In this document: positions 45,770 through 55,192 of the stretch, piece after piece
How the letters are laid out: the number at the start of each line of letters is the position of its first letter
Numbering within the stretch: the stretch's first letter is position 1
Assembly: GCF_021228795.1 (NCBI RefSeq)
Contig: NZ_CP089309.1
Location: 3,651,001 to 3,715,000, forward strand
DNA: 64,000 nt
Direction of reading: 5' to 3'
Source: Thiocapsa bogorovii
GTDB lineage: Bacteria; Pseudomonadota; Gammaproteobacteria; Chromatiales; Chromatiaceae
Position numbers and translations under genes: made by a program
Notes under the pieces: generated by a model
Database searches by the model: none
The model's input: only the letters and a program-made list of their open reading frames with translations
Told to the model about the DNA's origin: nothing

Positions 45770-47125
45770 ATGTCAGTCAAAACAATCGGGATCGTCGGCG
45801 GCGGTATTGGTGGGCTGGGCGCGGCCTGGCTGCTGGATCCGCGTTACGAGGTGACCCTACTCGAGCGTCATGCGTATGTCGGTGGTCACAGCAACACGCT
45901 CGATGTCCCGGACCCGCGCGGGGCCTTTCCGGTCGACACCGGATTCATGGTCTTCAATCGGCGCAACTATCCGTTGTTGACCGCGATGTTCAAGCATCTC
46001 GGTGTCGCAACCTATCCGACCAGCATGTCCTTCGCGGCTAGCCTGGAGGGCGGGCGAATCGAGTACGGCGGAGACAGTCTGAATACACTGTTCGGCGCGC
46101 GCTCGAATCTGTTGGATTGGCGTTTTCTGTGGATGATCAAGGAAATTCTGCGGTTCAACGCAGCGGCGAAAAACTTCATCAACTCCAACCCCGGCGATAC
46201 CCTGACGGTCGGGGATTTTCTGCGGCGTGGTCGTTACTCGGAGCGGTTCGCCAGTCACTACTTGCTTCCCATGGCAGCGGCGATCTGGTCGTGTCCCACC
46301 GAAGACATGCGGGACTTCCCCTTCCTGAGCTTTGCCCGATTCTTCGCCAACCACGGTCTGCTCGATCTGGTCGATCGCCCGGATTGGGAGACGGTGCGCG
46401 GCGGCAGTCGTGCCTACGTGCAGGCGATCCTGGCCCGGTTCCGAGGGCGTTGCCTGCCCGACACGCCGGTTAAGCGAGTGCGGCGTCGCGAGCAGGGAGT
46501 CGAGGTCGAGACCGCGGCCGGCGAGCTTTTGCAGTTCGATGCGGTCGTGATGGGGTGTCATGCCGACGAGGCACTCTCTTTGATCGAGACCCCGACGCCG
46601 GTCGAACGCGATATCCTCGGCGACTTCCGGTATCAGACCAATCAGGTCTTTCTGCACACGGACCCCGCGCTGATGCCGAAACGCCGCCGGGTCTGGTCGT
46701 CGTGGAACTATATCCAACAGCCGGGCGAGGGCGCCGATCGTCCGGTGACGGTGACCTACTGGATGAACAGCCTTCAGGATCTACCGTCCGACCGCGATGT
46801 CTTCGTCAGTCTAAACCCGCGCGTGCCACCGCGCAGCGGTTCGATCCTTGCGGAATTGACCTACGAGCATCCCATGTTCGACGCGAGCGCCACCGATGCC
46901 CAGCAACGCATCGGCGAGATCCAAGGCCGCGATCGGATCTGGTTCAGCGGGGCTTATCTGGGATACGGATTCCACGAGGACGGCTTGCGTGCCGCAGTGG
47001 ATGTGGCGCGTGGGCTCGATGTGCGTCCGCCCTGGGAGACGGCTGCGCCGTCGACCGCGTCGAGCGCCGGCGAGGTTGCGGGCGCCGTGTCCCGGCGGAG
47101 TCGCATGACGGCGTTGTCCTCGTGA
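45770..47125 (+). CDS. FAD-dependent amine-oxidase-like protein (COG2907)
   Basis: 451 residues. The N-terminal FAD fold is IGIVGGGIGGLGAAWLL followed by HAYVGGHSNTLDV and PVDTGFMVFNRRNYP. The C-terminal FAD contact is IWFSGAYLGYGFHEDGLRAA. It is first in a tight operon with a DUF1365 protein and a cyclopropane-fatty-acid-synthase homologue; the overlaps are of four bases and one base. In other bacteria this trio is stress-induced (RpoE/ChrR type) and modifies membrane lipids, possibly making unusual methylated or furan fatty acids. Exact chemistry unknown. Confidence 0.87.
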   Translation: MSVKTIGIVGGGIGGLGAAWLLDPRYEVTLLERHAYVGGHSNTLDVPDPRGAFPVDTGFMVFNRRNYPLLTAMFKHLGVATYPTSMSFAASLEGGRIEYGGDSLNTLFGARSNLLDWRFLWMIKEILRFNAAAKNFINSNPGDTLTVGDFLRRGRYSERFASHYLLPMAAAIWSCPTEDMRDFPFLSFARFFANHGLLDLVDRPDWETVRGGSRAYVQAILARFRGRCLPDTPVKRVRRREQGVEVETAAGELLQFDAVVMGCHADEALSLIETPTPVERDILGDFRYQTNQVFLHTDPALMPKRRRVWSSWNYIQQPGEGADRPVTVTYWMNSLQDLPSDRDVFVSLNPRVPPRSGSILAELTYEHPMFDASATDAQQRIGEIQGRDRIWFSGAYLGYGFHEDGLRAAVDVARGLDVRPPWETAAPSTASSAGEVAGAVSRRSRMTALSS

Positions 47126-47889
47126 GCGCCGTCGCCGGCCGAGTGATCTTCGGCGATGTCATGCATCGGCGGCTCTTTCCGGTGCGTTATCGCTTCGTCT
47201 ATCGCGTCTTCAGCATGTTGCTGGATGTCGATCGGGTCGGCGAGATCGCGCGCGATTGCCGCTGGTTCTCTTACAACCGCTTCAACCTGTTCTCGTTTTA
47301 CGATCGTGATCACGGCGCGCGCGACGGTCGTGGTCTCAAGCCCTGGTTGCTCGAGCGACTGCGCTTGCGCGGGCAGCAGATGGAGATCGCCCGCATCGAG
47401 TTGCAGTGTTTTCCCCGTGTGCTCGGATTCGTCTTCAATCCCTTGAGTGTCTGGACGTGTTTCGACCACTCGGACAGGCCTGTCGCGGTGCTGTGCGAGG
47501 TCAACAACACCTTCGGCGAGGCCCACAGCTATCTGTTGCACGAGCAAGGTGCGCCGATGGACTGGCCGATCCGTCACGCGCATCGCAAGGACTTCCACGT
47601 CTCGCCCTTCGTCGACATGAACGCGGACTATCACTTCCGCTTTACCCGGCAAGGCGATCGACACGCGATCGTGATCCGCGAGTATCAGGACGCGTCATTG
47701 ATGTTGGTGGCCGTCCAGCAGGGGACCGCGGAGACGATCACCGACGCCAAGCTGCTGCACGCCGCCTTCGCCTATCCGTTCCTGACGCTGAAGGTCGTTC
47801 TCATGATCCATTGGCAGGCTTTGAAGATCTGGCTCAAGGGCGGGCGCTACCATTCCAAGCCAGCTCCGCCCCTAGAGGAGGTGTCCTGA
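47122..47889 (+). CDS. DUF1365 protein
   Basis: 255 residues from GTG 47122, which overlaps the upstream stop (GTGA). Motifs typical for DUF1365: GDVMHRRLFPVRYRFVYRV, FSYNRFNLFSFYDRDHG, FNPLSVWTCFD, EVNNTFGEAHSYLL and KDFHVSPFVDM. No enzyme activity is established. It is always found between the COG2907 flavoprotein and the cfa-like gene, so it should be part of the same lipid-modifying pathway. Confidence 0.9.
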   Translation: MSAVAGRVIFGDVMHRRLFPVRYRFVYRVFSMLLDVDRVGEIARDCRWFSYNRFNLFSFYDRDHGARDGRGLKPWLLERLRLRGQQMEIARIELQCFPRVLGFVFNPLSVWTCFDHSDRPVAVLCEVNNTFGEAHSYLLHEQGAPMDWPIRHAHRKDFHVSPFVDMNADYHFRFTRQGDRHAIVIREYQDASLMLVAVQQGTAETITDAKLLHAAFAYPFLTLKVVLMIHWQALKIWLKGGRYHSKPAPPLEEVS

Positions 47890-49115
47890 TGTCCGCAGAG
47901 GAGTTGATCGAAGAACCCTTATCCCGCCGATCGAGCTGGCCGAGCCGCCTGATCGGCGGGTTTTGCCGGCACCTGGCGTTCGGCCAGCTCTTGGTGCGTT
48001 TTCCCGACGGAAGCGCCACCCTGCATCGCGGCCGGTTCCCGGGCGGGAGCGGTGCGATGGAGGTGCAGTCGCCGCTCAAGATGGCTGGACGACTGCTGAC
48101 CCGTGGCGAGGTGGGTTTCGGCGAATCCTACGTTGAAGGGCATTGGACGACGCCCGATCTCGCCGCATTGCTCGAGGTCCTCTACGACAACATGGAGCAC
48201 CTCGGCGTGGGGCCGCGCGGGATGCGTTGGTCGCGGCTTTGGGATCGGTTGAGCCATCGGTTGCGCGACAATCACCCCATCAACAGTCGCCGCAATATTG
48301 CCCACCATTACGACCTGGGCAACGACTTCTACAGGCGTTGGCTCGATCCGAGTATGACCTACTCGTCCGCGCTCTTCGCCGACCCGGCGCGGGACAGCCT
48401 GGAATCGGCCCAGGAGCGTAAGTATCACCGATTGCTCGATGCAATGGACGCCAAGCCCGGCGAGCATGTTCTGGAGATCGGTTGCGGATGGGGCGGTTTT
48501 GCGGAGCTGGCGGCGCGGCGTGGTCTGCGCGTGACCGGCGTGACCCTCTCGCGCGAGCAGCTCGCCTATGCGCGCGAGCGCCTCGAGGCCGCCGGTCTTG
48601 CCGATCGGGTCGACCTGAGGCTTCAGGATTATCGCGACATCGAGGGTCGCTTCGACCACGCGGTCTCCATCGAGATGATGGAGGCGGTGGGCGAGGCCTT
48701 CTGGTCGACCTACTATCGGGCATTGCGTCGGTTGGTGCGGCCGGGCGGTCGAATCGCCTTGCAGGTCATCACCATCAACGAGGACGATTTCCCGGTCTAC
48801 CGCAAGCAACCGGATTTCGTTCAGCTCTATATCTTCCCGGGCGGGATGCTGCCCACACCCGAGCGCATGACACGCGAGGCGAAGGATGCGGATCTTCTGA
48901 TTCGGGAGACCGCGTGGTTCGGCCTCGACTATGCCGAGACCCTTCGACGTTGGCGTCTCGCCTTCCATGCGGTGGATCAGGAGGTGGCCCGGCTCGGGTA
49001 CGATGCGCGTTTCCGGCGGATGTGGGATTACTATTTGGCCTATTGCGAGACCGGCTTCAGAACGGGCTGTATCGACTTGACCCAAACGGTCCTCGAGGTC
49101 CCGCAACAGAGCTGA
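47889..49115 (+). CDS. cfa: Cyclopropane-fatty-acid-synthase family methyltransferase
   Basis: 408 residues from ATG 47889 (TGATG overlap with the DUF1365 stop). The SAM-binding motif is VLEIGCGWGGFAELAA; NIAHHYDLGNDFYRRWLD and MTYSSALF precede it, and VSIEMMEAVGE follows, all typical of the CFA synthase group. It methylates unsaturated fatty acyl chains of membrane lipids. Whether the product is a cyclopropane ring or another methylated chain is open, given the operon partners. Confidence 0.92.
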   Translation: MSAEELIEEPLSRRSSWPSRLIGGFCRHLAFGQLLVRFPDGSATLHRGRFPGGSGAMEVQSPLKMAGRLLTRGEVGFGESYVEGHWTTPDLAALLEVLYDNMEHLGVGPRGMRWSRLWDRLSHRLRDNHPINSRRNIAHHYDLGNDFYRRWLDPSMTYSSALFADPARDSLESAQERKYHRLLDAMDAKPGEHVLEIGCGWGGFAELAARRGLRVTGVTLSREQLAYARERLEAAGLADRVDLRLQDYRDIEGRFDHAVSIEMMEAVGEAFWSTYYRALRRLVRPGGRIALQVITINEDDFPVYRKQPDFVQLYIFPGGMLPTPERMTREAKDADLLIRETAWFGLDYAETLRRWRLAFHAVDQEVARLGYDARFRRMWDYYLAYCETGFRTGCIDLTQTVLEVPQQS

Positions 49116-49244
49116 TACCGGTCGGGTGGAGGAAGGCGCGGGCGCGCGTTCAGCGCATCCCACTCCTGCGCGCGCGTTCGGTATAGACTGCGCCGGTTTG
49201 CTCAATCCGAACATTTCGTAGAATCCACGCGCAATGGAAACCGC

Positions 49245-50513
49245 ATGAGCGAGATCGTCCTCATCAACGTCTCGGGCGAGGACCGTCCGGGGATCACTGC
49301 GGCCCTGACCGAAATCCTGGCACGGTATCGGGTGCCGATCCTCGATATCGGCCAGTCGACCATCCACAATGCCTTGGCGCTCGGTCTCCTCGTCGAGCTA
49401 CCGGCGGACAGCGCATCCTGCCCGGTGTTTCGCGATCTGTTATTCACCGCCCACGGCATGGGGCTGGATCTTCGGTTTACGCCGATCGATCCCGACGCCT
49501 ACGAAGACTGGGTTGCCGAGCAGGGGCAACCGCGGCATATCCTCACCCTTCTGGGCCGCGAGATCGATTCTGAGCATATCGCGCGGGTTGCCGCCGTGGT
49601 CGCCGAATACGGCCTCAACGTCGATCGGATTTCCCGACTGACGGGGCGGATCTCGCGGCGTGTGCCGGAGCGCCATCCGCTTGCCTGCGTGGAGCTTTCG
49701 GTCCGCGGTGCGGTAGCGGATCTCTCCGAGCTGCACGCAGGTTTGCTTGCGCTCGGACAGATCCTGGATGTGGATGTCGCGGTGCAGGAGGACGATATCT
49801 TTCGGCGCAACCGCCGTCTGGTTTGTTTCGATATGGACTCGACCCTGATCCAAACCGAGGTGATCGACGAGCTGGCCGCGGCAGCCGGTGTCGGACCCGA
49901 GGTCGCGGCCATTACCGAGGCCGCGATGCGCGGCGAGCTCGACTTCAAGGAGAGCTTCCGGCGCCGTATCGCACTGCTCGAAGGACTCGACGAGTCTGTC
50001 CTCGGCGAGATTGCGGAGCGCCTGCCGATCACCGAGGGCGCCGACAGGCTCATCGCGAGTCTCAAGCAGCTCGGCTATCGCATTGCCATCCTTTCCGGCG
50101 GCTTTACCTATTTCGCCGAGCACCTGAAGGGTCGATTCGGGATCGACGACGTTTATGCGAATTCGCTGGAATTTCGCGACGGAAAACTGACCGGCACGGT
50201 CTCGAGCGAGATCATCGACGGGGCGCGCAAGGCCGAGTTGCTGCGGGAGATTGCGGCCCGCGAAGGGATTCGCTTGGAGCAGGTCATTGCCGTGGGCGAC
50301 GGCGCCAACGATCTGCCGATGCTTGCGATCGCCGGCCTGGGGATCGCGTTTCATGCCAAGCCGATCGTGACCAAGCAGGCGCGTCACGCCATCGCGAACG
50401 TCGGGCTCGACGGGATCCTCTATCTGCTCGGCATGCGTGACCGCGATCTCGAGCGTCTCGCCCAAGGTGCGTCGACGTCGAGCGACGAGGCGCTCGCGGC
50501 GGCTTCCCGATAG
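49245..50513 (+). CDS. serB: Phosphoserine phosphatase with ACT domains
   Basis: 422 residues. Two N-terminal ACT-like domains (VLINVSGEDRPGITAAL) occupy about the first 190 residues. The HAD phosphatase follows: FDMDSTLIQTEVIDELA (nucleophile Asp), SGGFTYFAE and GDGANDLPML. It makes L-serine from phosphoserine, the last step of the pathway. It stands alone on the plus strand. Confidence 0.95.
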   Translation: MSEIVLINVSGEDRPGITAALTEILARYRVPILDIGQSTIHNALALGLLVELPADSASCPVFRDLLFTAHGMGLDLRFTPIDPDAYEDWVAEQGQPRHILTLLGREIDSEHIARVAAVVAEYGLNVDRISRLTGRISRRVPERHPLACVELSVRGAVADLSELHAGLLALGQILDVDVAVQEDDIFRRNRRLVCFDMDSTLIQTEVIDELAAAAGVGPEVAAITEAAMRGELDFKESFRRRIALLEGLDESVLGEIAERLPITEGADRLIASLKQLGYRIAILSGGFTYFAEHLKGRFGIDDVYANSLEFRDGKLTGTVSSEIIDGARKAELLREIAAREGIRLEQVIAVGDGANDLPMLAIAGLGIAFHAKPIVTKQARHAIANVGLDGILYLLGMRDRDLERLAQGASTSSDEALAAASR

Positions 50514-50632
50514 CCAGCCGTTTTGCCGGAGGTCAACGCGCGGCTTGTCGGCCAATCCGACCAGGGCGCCGATCGGACCGGTCGGAGGGACAAGCCCCCC
50601 GCGAAGCTTCCTGCGGTACGTGCCTTGCTGCG

Positions 50633-53623
50633 CTATGTCGGCAGTCGGTCGTCGTCTGATTCGGGTCGAATAAACCCCGCTCTCAGGTGTCGTTCGACGG
50701 CCTTGGCCTCCATTGGAGGCGCGAACCACATCCCCTGCCCGCACCGGCACCCCATCGCCTCCAAGCGCTCGGCTTGCTCGCGGGTCTCCACGCCCTCCGC
50801 CACCGTGTCGAGGTCGAGTGCCCGCGCGACCGCAAGCAAGGCCTGAACGGTTTCGACGGACTCGGGGTTGTCGTCGAGGTCGAGGACGAATTGACGGTCG
50901 ATCTTGAGCGTGCTGACCGCGGACCGACGCAGATAGGTCAGGGACGAGAAGCCGGTACCGAAGTCGTCGAGAACAAGCCGAACGCCGAGATCCCGGAGCA
51001 CGGCAATCTGGGTGCGATAGTGTTCGCCGTACTCCATCATTGCGGTCTCGGTGAGCTCGAGCTCGAGCCGGGCGGGGTCGATCCCTGTCTCCTCGGCCGT
51101 TGCGAGGACATCATCGGCGAGACAGCCGGCGCGGACCTGCTGGGGCGAGACATTGACGCTGATCCGACCGAAGGCGAGGCCCCGGTCATCCCAACGGCGT
51201 GCCTCGCGCGCCGCCGTGCTCAGCACCCAACTGCCGAGGACATGGAACAATCCCCGGCGTTCGGCGAGATGCACGAAATCACCGGGCGGCAGGATGCCTT
51301 CGACCGGATGGCGCCAGCGCACCAGTGCCTCGACCGCCGTGATCCGCCCGCTCGCGAGCTCGACCTGTGGCTGGTAGTGCAGAAAGAGCTCGCCGCTGCG
51401 CACGGCCTGGTCGATCCGATCCGTCAGGGCTGCATCGCGGCGGACCTGCCGTGTCATGGCGTCGGTGTGGAATGCGTAGCTGCCGCGTCCGTTGTTCTTC
51501 GCCTTGTAGAGGGCGACATCGGCCCGGCCGAGGAGGGTTTCCAGGTCGATATCCGGCTTGGGAATGAAGACGACACCGACGCTTGCTCCACAAGTGATGG
51601 CATGGCCGTCGATCGAATAGGGCCGACTCAGGTGCTCGACGATCTTCGCGGCCAAGGTGGCAGCATCCGAGATGCTTTGCGCATCCGGTTGAATGACCGC
51701 GAACTCGTCGCCGCCGAATCGTGCGACCGTGTCCATGCCGCGAACGAGGGTCGACAGGCGCTGGGCGACCTCCTTTAAGAGCAGATCGCCAACGGGGTGA
51801 CCTAGGGTGTCGTTGACCTCTTTGAAGCGGTCGAGATCGAGAAAATGCAGCGCAAAGCCCTTATCGGCGCGCCGGACCGAGGTGAGGCGCTTGGTGAGCT
51901 GGCTTTTGAAAAGGGTGCGATTGGGCAGGCCGGTGAGGCTGTCGTAGTAGGCGAGTCGCAGGATCTGCTCCTCGGTGCGTTTGCGTTCGGTGATGTCGTG
52001 GAAGGTGACGACGACGCCCATCGCGGAGTCGCCGACGCGGATCGGCGTGGCGCGATACTCGACGGGAAACGCCGTACCGTCACGTCGCTGCAGGACCTCG
52101 TCGCTGACCACGATGTCCTTGCCGGTATGCATCACGGAGAGCATGCGGCAGGCGGTCGCGTCGCTGTCGCCTTCTTCCGGGCCGTCATGGGTAACGGCGG
52201 GGCAAGGCTTTCCGACGAGGTCGTTCGGGTCGTAGCCCAACAGGCGTGCGCCGGTGGGGTTGATGAAGGTCGTCACGCCGTCGGGATCGAGCCCGAACAC
52301 CCCTTCGCTCGTCGACTCCAAGAGTAGGCGGGCGCGTTCCTCCGCGGCGATCCGCGCGGCGCGATCACGTGCTTGCTGCAAGGCGACCGCGACCAGCGCA
52401 GCGCCCTGCGCGATATACATCAACTGTTCTGCATCGGGTTTTCCGGGTGCCCGCGAATAGATGTCGAAGGTTCCCAAGATGTTTCCGCCGACATCGCGAA
52501 TCGGCTCGGACCAGAAACTTCGGACACCGCTCTCTTGCGTGATCCCTGCCAGCGACTGCCAGTACGGATGATAGAGAACGTCCGCGACGACCAGAGGCTC
52601 GCCGCTCGGGCGGGCGGCCGTTCCGTTGGCCGGTTCGTTCGTCAGGCGGTCGATCGCCTCGACGAGTCGCTCCGGAAGGCTCGGCGCCGTGCCGACGCGC
52701 AGGCGGTGTGTCGCGCTGTCCATCAACATGATCGAGCACATGAGGGTCTGGTCGAGCGTCTCGATCGACGTGGCGATCGCATCGAGCGCCTCCTGCACGG
52801 GAGCGCCGTCGGCGATCAACTCCATGATGCGAATGCGGCTTTCCTGAAGCATCCAGGCGCGTCGGGTCTCGGTGACATCGCGTACCGTTCCGGTCATGTG
52901 CGTCGGACGGCCGTGCTCGCGGGTCAGCGTCGCGCGCTCGTGGAGGTAACGTACCTCGCCGTCCGGCAGCAGAATTCTGTGCTCGCAGTCGTAGTCCCGG
53001 GTCCCGGCGATGGCCGCCCGAACAGCACGCTCGACCCGACTCCGGTCGTCCGGGTGAACGCAGTCGAGGAAGCCTTTGTAGTTGCCCGGGAAGCTCTCGG
53101 GCGGGATCGCGAAGATGCGATAGACCTCAGCGGACCACTTGAGTCGGTCGTTCTCGGCATCCCACTCCCAGGTTCCGAGGTGCCCGAGCCGTTGTGTCTC
53201 TTCGACCAAGCGTTCGGTTCGAGTCAAGCGCTCTTCGAGCGCGGCGTGTGCCTCTCGTGCCTGCGTGAGCTCGGCGGCGATGTCGCGACGCAGTCGCCGG
53301 AAATGCCGGGCCGCGGCGACCGCAACGACAACCAGGAAGGTCAGTGTCAGCGTCGTGACCATCGCGATGGACGCTGGCCAAGTCGCCGCCGCGGGCTCGG
53401 ATGCGAGCACGAGTGTCGTGGGGCTCCAGGTGATCGGAAGCCAGATCCATCGGGTCGGAGTGGGCAAAGCGATCGGTGGCTCTGGCCTCATGTCCATTTG
53501 GGCATCAATGGTGATCGTTGGGTGTGCGGTCGAATTTCGGGACTGCGGGCTGTTCTCGCAGACCCGCTCGTGGCAGGCATCGTGAGTCGTTGCCGTGCCG
53601 GTCTTCAAACGGAGTATCCGCAT
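50633..53623 (-). CDS. PAS-GAF-PAS-GGDEF-EAL cyclic-di-GMP protein
   Basis: 996 residues if it starts at ATG 53623; ATG 53497 would also include the membrane helix. One N-terminal helix (MVTTLTLTFLVVVAVAA) is followed by a PAS domain with PAC (about 140-265), a GAF domain (about 270-430), a second PAS (about 440-560), GGDEF (RFGGDEFAVI, intact) and EAL (AVEALVRWRHP, intact, with DDFGTGFSSLTYL). Both catalytic motifs are complete, so it could make or break c-di-GMP. Convergent with serB. Confidence 0.9.
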   Translation of the reverse strand: MRILRLKTGTATTHDACHERVCENSPQSRNSTAHPTITIDAQMDMRPEPPIALPTPTRWIWLPITWSPTTLVLASEPAAATWPASIAMVTTLTLTFLVVVAVAAARHFRRLRRDIAAELTQAREAHAALEERLTRTERLVEETQRLGHLGTWEWDAENDRLKWSAEVYRIFAIPPESFPGNYKGFLDCVHPDDRSRVERAVRAAIAGTRDYDCEHRILLPDGEVRYLHERATLTREHGRPTHMTGTVRDVTETRRAWMLQESRIRIMELIADGAPVQEALDAIATSIETLDQTLMCSIMLMDSATHRLRVGTAPSLPERLVEAIDRLTNEPANGTAARPSGEPLVVADVLYHPYWQSLAGITQESGVRSFWSEPIRDVGGNILGTFDIYSRAPGKPDAEQLMYIAQGAALVAVALQQARDRAARIAAEERARLLLESTSEGVFGLDPDGVTTFINPTGARLLGYDPNDLVGKPCPAVTHDGPEEGDSDATACRMLSVMHTGKDIVVSDEVLQRRDGTAFPVEYRATPIRVGDSAMGVVVTFHDITERKRTEEQILRLAYYDSLTGLPNRTLFKSQLTKRLTSVRRADKGFALHFLDLDRFKEVNDTLGHPVGDLLLKEVAQRLSTLVRGMDTVARFGGDEFAVIQPDAQSISDAATLAAKIVEHLSRPYSIDGHAITCGASVGVVFIPKPDIDLETLLGRADVALYKAKNNGRGSYAFHTDAMTRQVRRDAALTDRIDQAVRSGELFLHYQPQVELASGRITAVEALVRWRHPVEGILPPGDFVHLAERRGLFHVLGSWVLSTAAREARRWDDRGLAFGRISVNVSPQQVRAGCLADDVLATAEETGIDPARLELELTETAMMEYGEHYRTQIAVLRDLGVRLVLDDFGTGFSSLTYLRRSAVSTLKIDRQFVLDLDDNPESVETVQALLAVARALDLDTVAEGVETREQAERLEAMGCRCGQGMWFAPPMEAKAVERHLRAGFIRPESDDDRLPT

Positions 53624-53692
53624 CCATCGCCTGATGGGATAATGCCGGCCCGACTGTCCTCACTGCAATGGCCCATCGCCGGAGATCCGCAG

Positions 53693-55024
53693 ATGCCCGA
53701 CCTCGACCGGACCTACCGGATCGGCCCGATCCATTTGGCGCCCTCCGTTCTGCCTCGGAACGGCTGGACCTTCTTGGCGGCTGCCTTCTTCTCGATCGGG
53801 TTGATGATCTTCATCTCCATCGGCCAGACCTACATCCTCAACGAGCATCTCGGGGTTCCGGAATCCAAGCAAGGCGCGATCAGCGGCAACCTTGTGTTCC
53901 TCACCGAGATCGTGACCCTGTTGCTCTTTCTGCCGGCCGGCGTTCTCATGGACAGAATCGGTCGCCGAGGGGTTTACGCGTCGGGGTTTCTGGTCCTGGC
54001 GTTGACCTATGTCCTCTATCCGCTGGCGGAGTCGGTCGAGGCGCTCTATGTGTACCGGGTCCTCTATGCGATCGGTGTGGTCGCGGTCGCGGGCGGGTTG
54101 TCGACCGTCCTTGCCGATTATCCAGCAGAACGCTCCCGCGGCAAGTTGGTGGCCATCGTCGGTGTCATGAGCGGCTTGGGTGTCGTCCTCATCAGTCAAG
54201 GTCTCGGTGCCATGCCGAAGGTCTTCACCGGGGCGGGTTTCGACGGCGTCACCGCGGGAAGGTTGACCCATTTTATCGTCGCGGGCCTCGCCGTCGCGGT
54301 TGCTGTATTGCTCCTGTGGGGTCTTAAACCGGGTGTTCCCGTGCGTCTCCAAGATCGTCCAAGCGTGCGCGAGCTCTTGGTCGGCGGGTTTGCGCACGGG
54401 CGTAATCCGCGCATCCTCCTGGCATATTCATCTGCATTCATCGCACGCGGCGACCAATCGGTCAACGCGATCTTTCTCGTCCTCTGGGGCACCCTGGCCG
54501 CCAAGGCGGCCGGCATGGAGTCCGCTTCGGCGGTGATGAGCGGGACCCTGATCTTCGTGATGGCGCAGATCTCGGCACTCGTCTGGGCGCCGGTTCTCGG
54601 TCCGTTGCTGGATCGGATCGACAGGGTCACCGGGCTCGCGATCTGCATGGCCCTGGCGGCCTTGGGTAATCTGAGTCTGTTGGCGCTCGAGGACCCGCTC
54701 TCCACGTACGGACCGGTCTTCTTTATCCTTTTGGGGATCGGGCAGATCAGTGTCTACCTCGGCGGTCAATCCCTGATCGGGAAAGAGGCACCGGTTGGGC
54801 AACGGGGCTCGGTGCTCGGTGCCTTCAACGTTGCCGGAGCGATCGGCATTCTCTTGATTACGCCTGTTGGCGGGTATCTCTTCGATCGGATCGATCCCCG
54901 CGCACCCTTTATTGTTGTGGGCCTGATCAACGTGATGCTCGTCTTCGCGAGCATCTACGTGCGCATCAGGCATTCGCCGGAGCCGTCGAGTGCATACGGC
55001 GAGAACAGAACCTTCCTGCGATGA
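53693..55024 (+). CDS. MFS transporter
   Basis: 443 residues from ATG 53693 (GGAG eight bases upstream). Twelve hydrophobic helices; the loop after helix 2 reads GVLMDRIGRRGVYASG, the MFS signature, and the second half repeats it as GYLFDRIDPRAPF. Substrate unknown. An upstream frame extension overlaps the EAL gene and is not real. It is followed by the tRNA-Pro terminator region. Confidence 0.82.
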   Translation: MPDLDRTYRIGPIHLAPSVLPRNGWTFLAAAFFSIGLMIFISIGQTYILNEHLGVPESKQGAISGNLVFLTEIVTLLLFLPAGVLMDRIGRRGVYASGFLVLALTYVLYPLAESVEALYVYRVLYAIGVVAVAGGLSTVLADYPAERSRGKLVAIVGVMSGLGVVLISQGLGAMPKVFTGAGFDGVTAGRLTHFIVAGLAVAVAVLLLWGLKPGVPVRLQDRPSVRELLVGGFAHGRNPRILLAYSSAFIARGDQSVNAIFLVLWGTLAAKAAGMESASAVMSGTLIFVMAQISALVWAPVLGPLLDRIDRVTGLAICMALAALGNLSLLALEDPLSTYGPVFFILLGIGQISVYLGGQSLIGKEAPVGQRGSVLGAFNVAGAIGILLITPVGGYLFDRIDPRAPFIVVGLINVMLVFASIYVRIRHSPEPSSAYGENRTFLR

Positions 55025-55067
55025 GCAGGATGCCCCGCGCAGCTTGGCGTGACGTGTCTCGAATACG

Positions 55068-55090
55068 AAAAAGCCGGCATTCGCCGGCTT
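55068..55090 (-). terminator. Terminator after tRNA-Pro
   Basis: AAGCCGGC / GCCGGCTT stem, 4-nt loop; on the minus strand it is followed by TTTTT-like sequence. It also ends the MFS transcript from the other side. Confidence 0.75.
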
Positions 55091-55105
55091 ATTCATTCGA
55101 AGATT

Positions 55106-55182
55106 TGGTCGGGGTGACTGGATTCGAACCAGCGACTTCTGCCTCCCGAAGACAGCGCTCTACCAAGCTGAGCTACACCCCG
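55106..55182 (-). tRNA. proK: tRNA-Pro (CGG)
   Basis: 77 nt with encoded CCA. Acceptor CGGGGTG/CACCCCG, D arm GCTCAGCTTGGTAGAGC, anticodon stem CTGTC/GGCAG with loop TTCGGGA (anticodon CGG), T arm GCTGGTTCGAATCCAGT. It lies 10 nt after the ispB stop on the same strand, so it may be cut from an ispB transcript or have its own promoter inside ispB. Confidence 0.96.
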
Positions 55183-55192
55183 AAACGGTCAA

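Noticed and set aside
52373..53692. Long N-terminal extension of the MFS transporter
   Set aside because: Antisense to the GGDEF/EAL gene; the MFS family starts at 53693 with a ribosome site.
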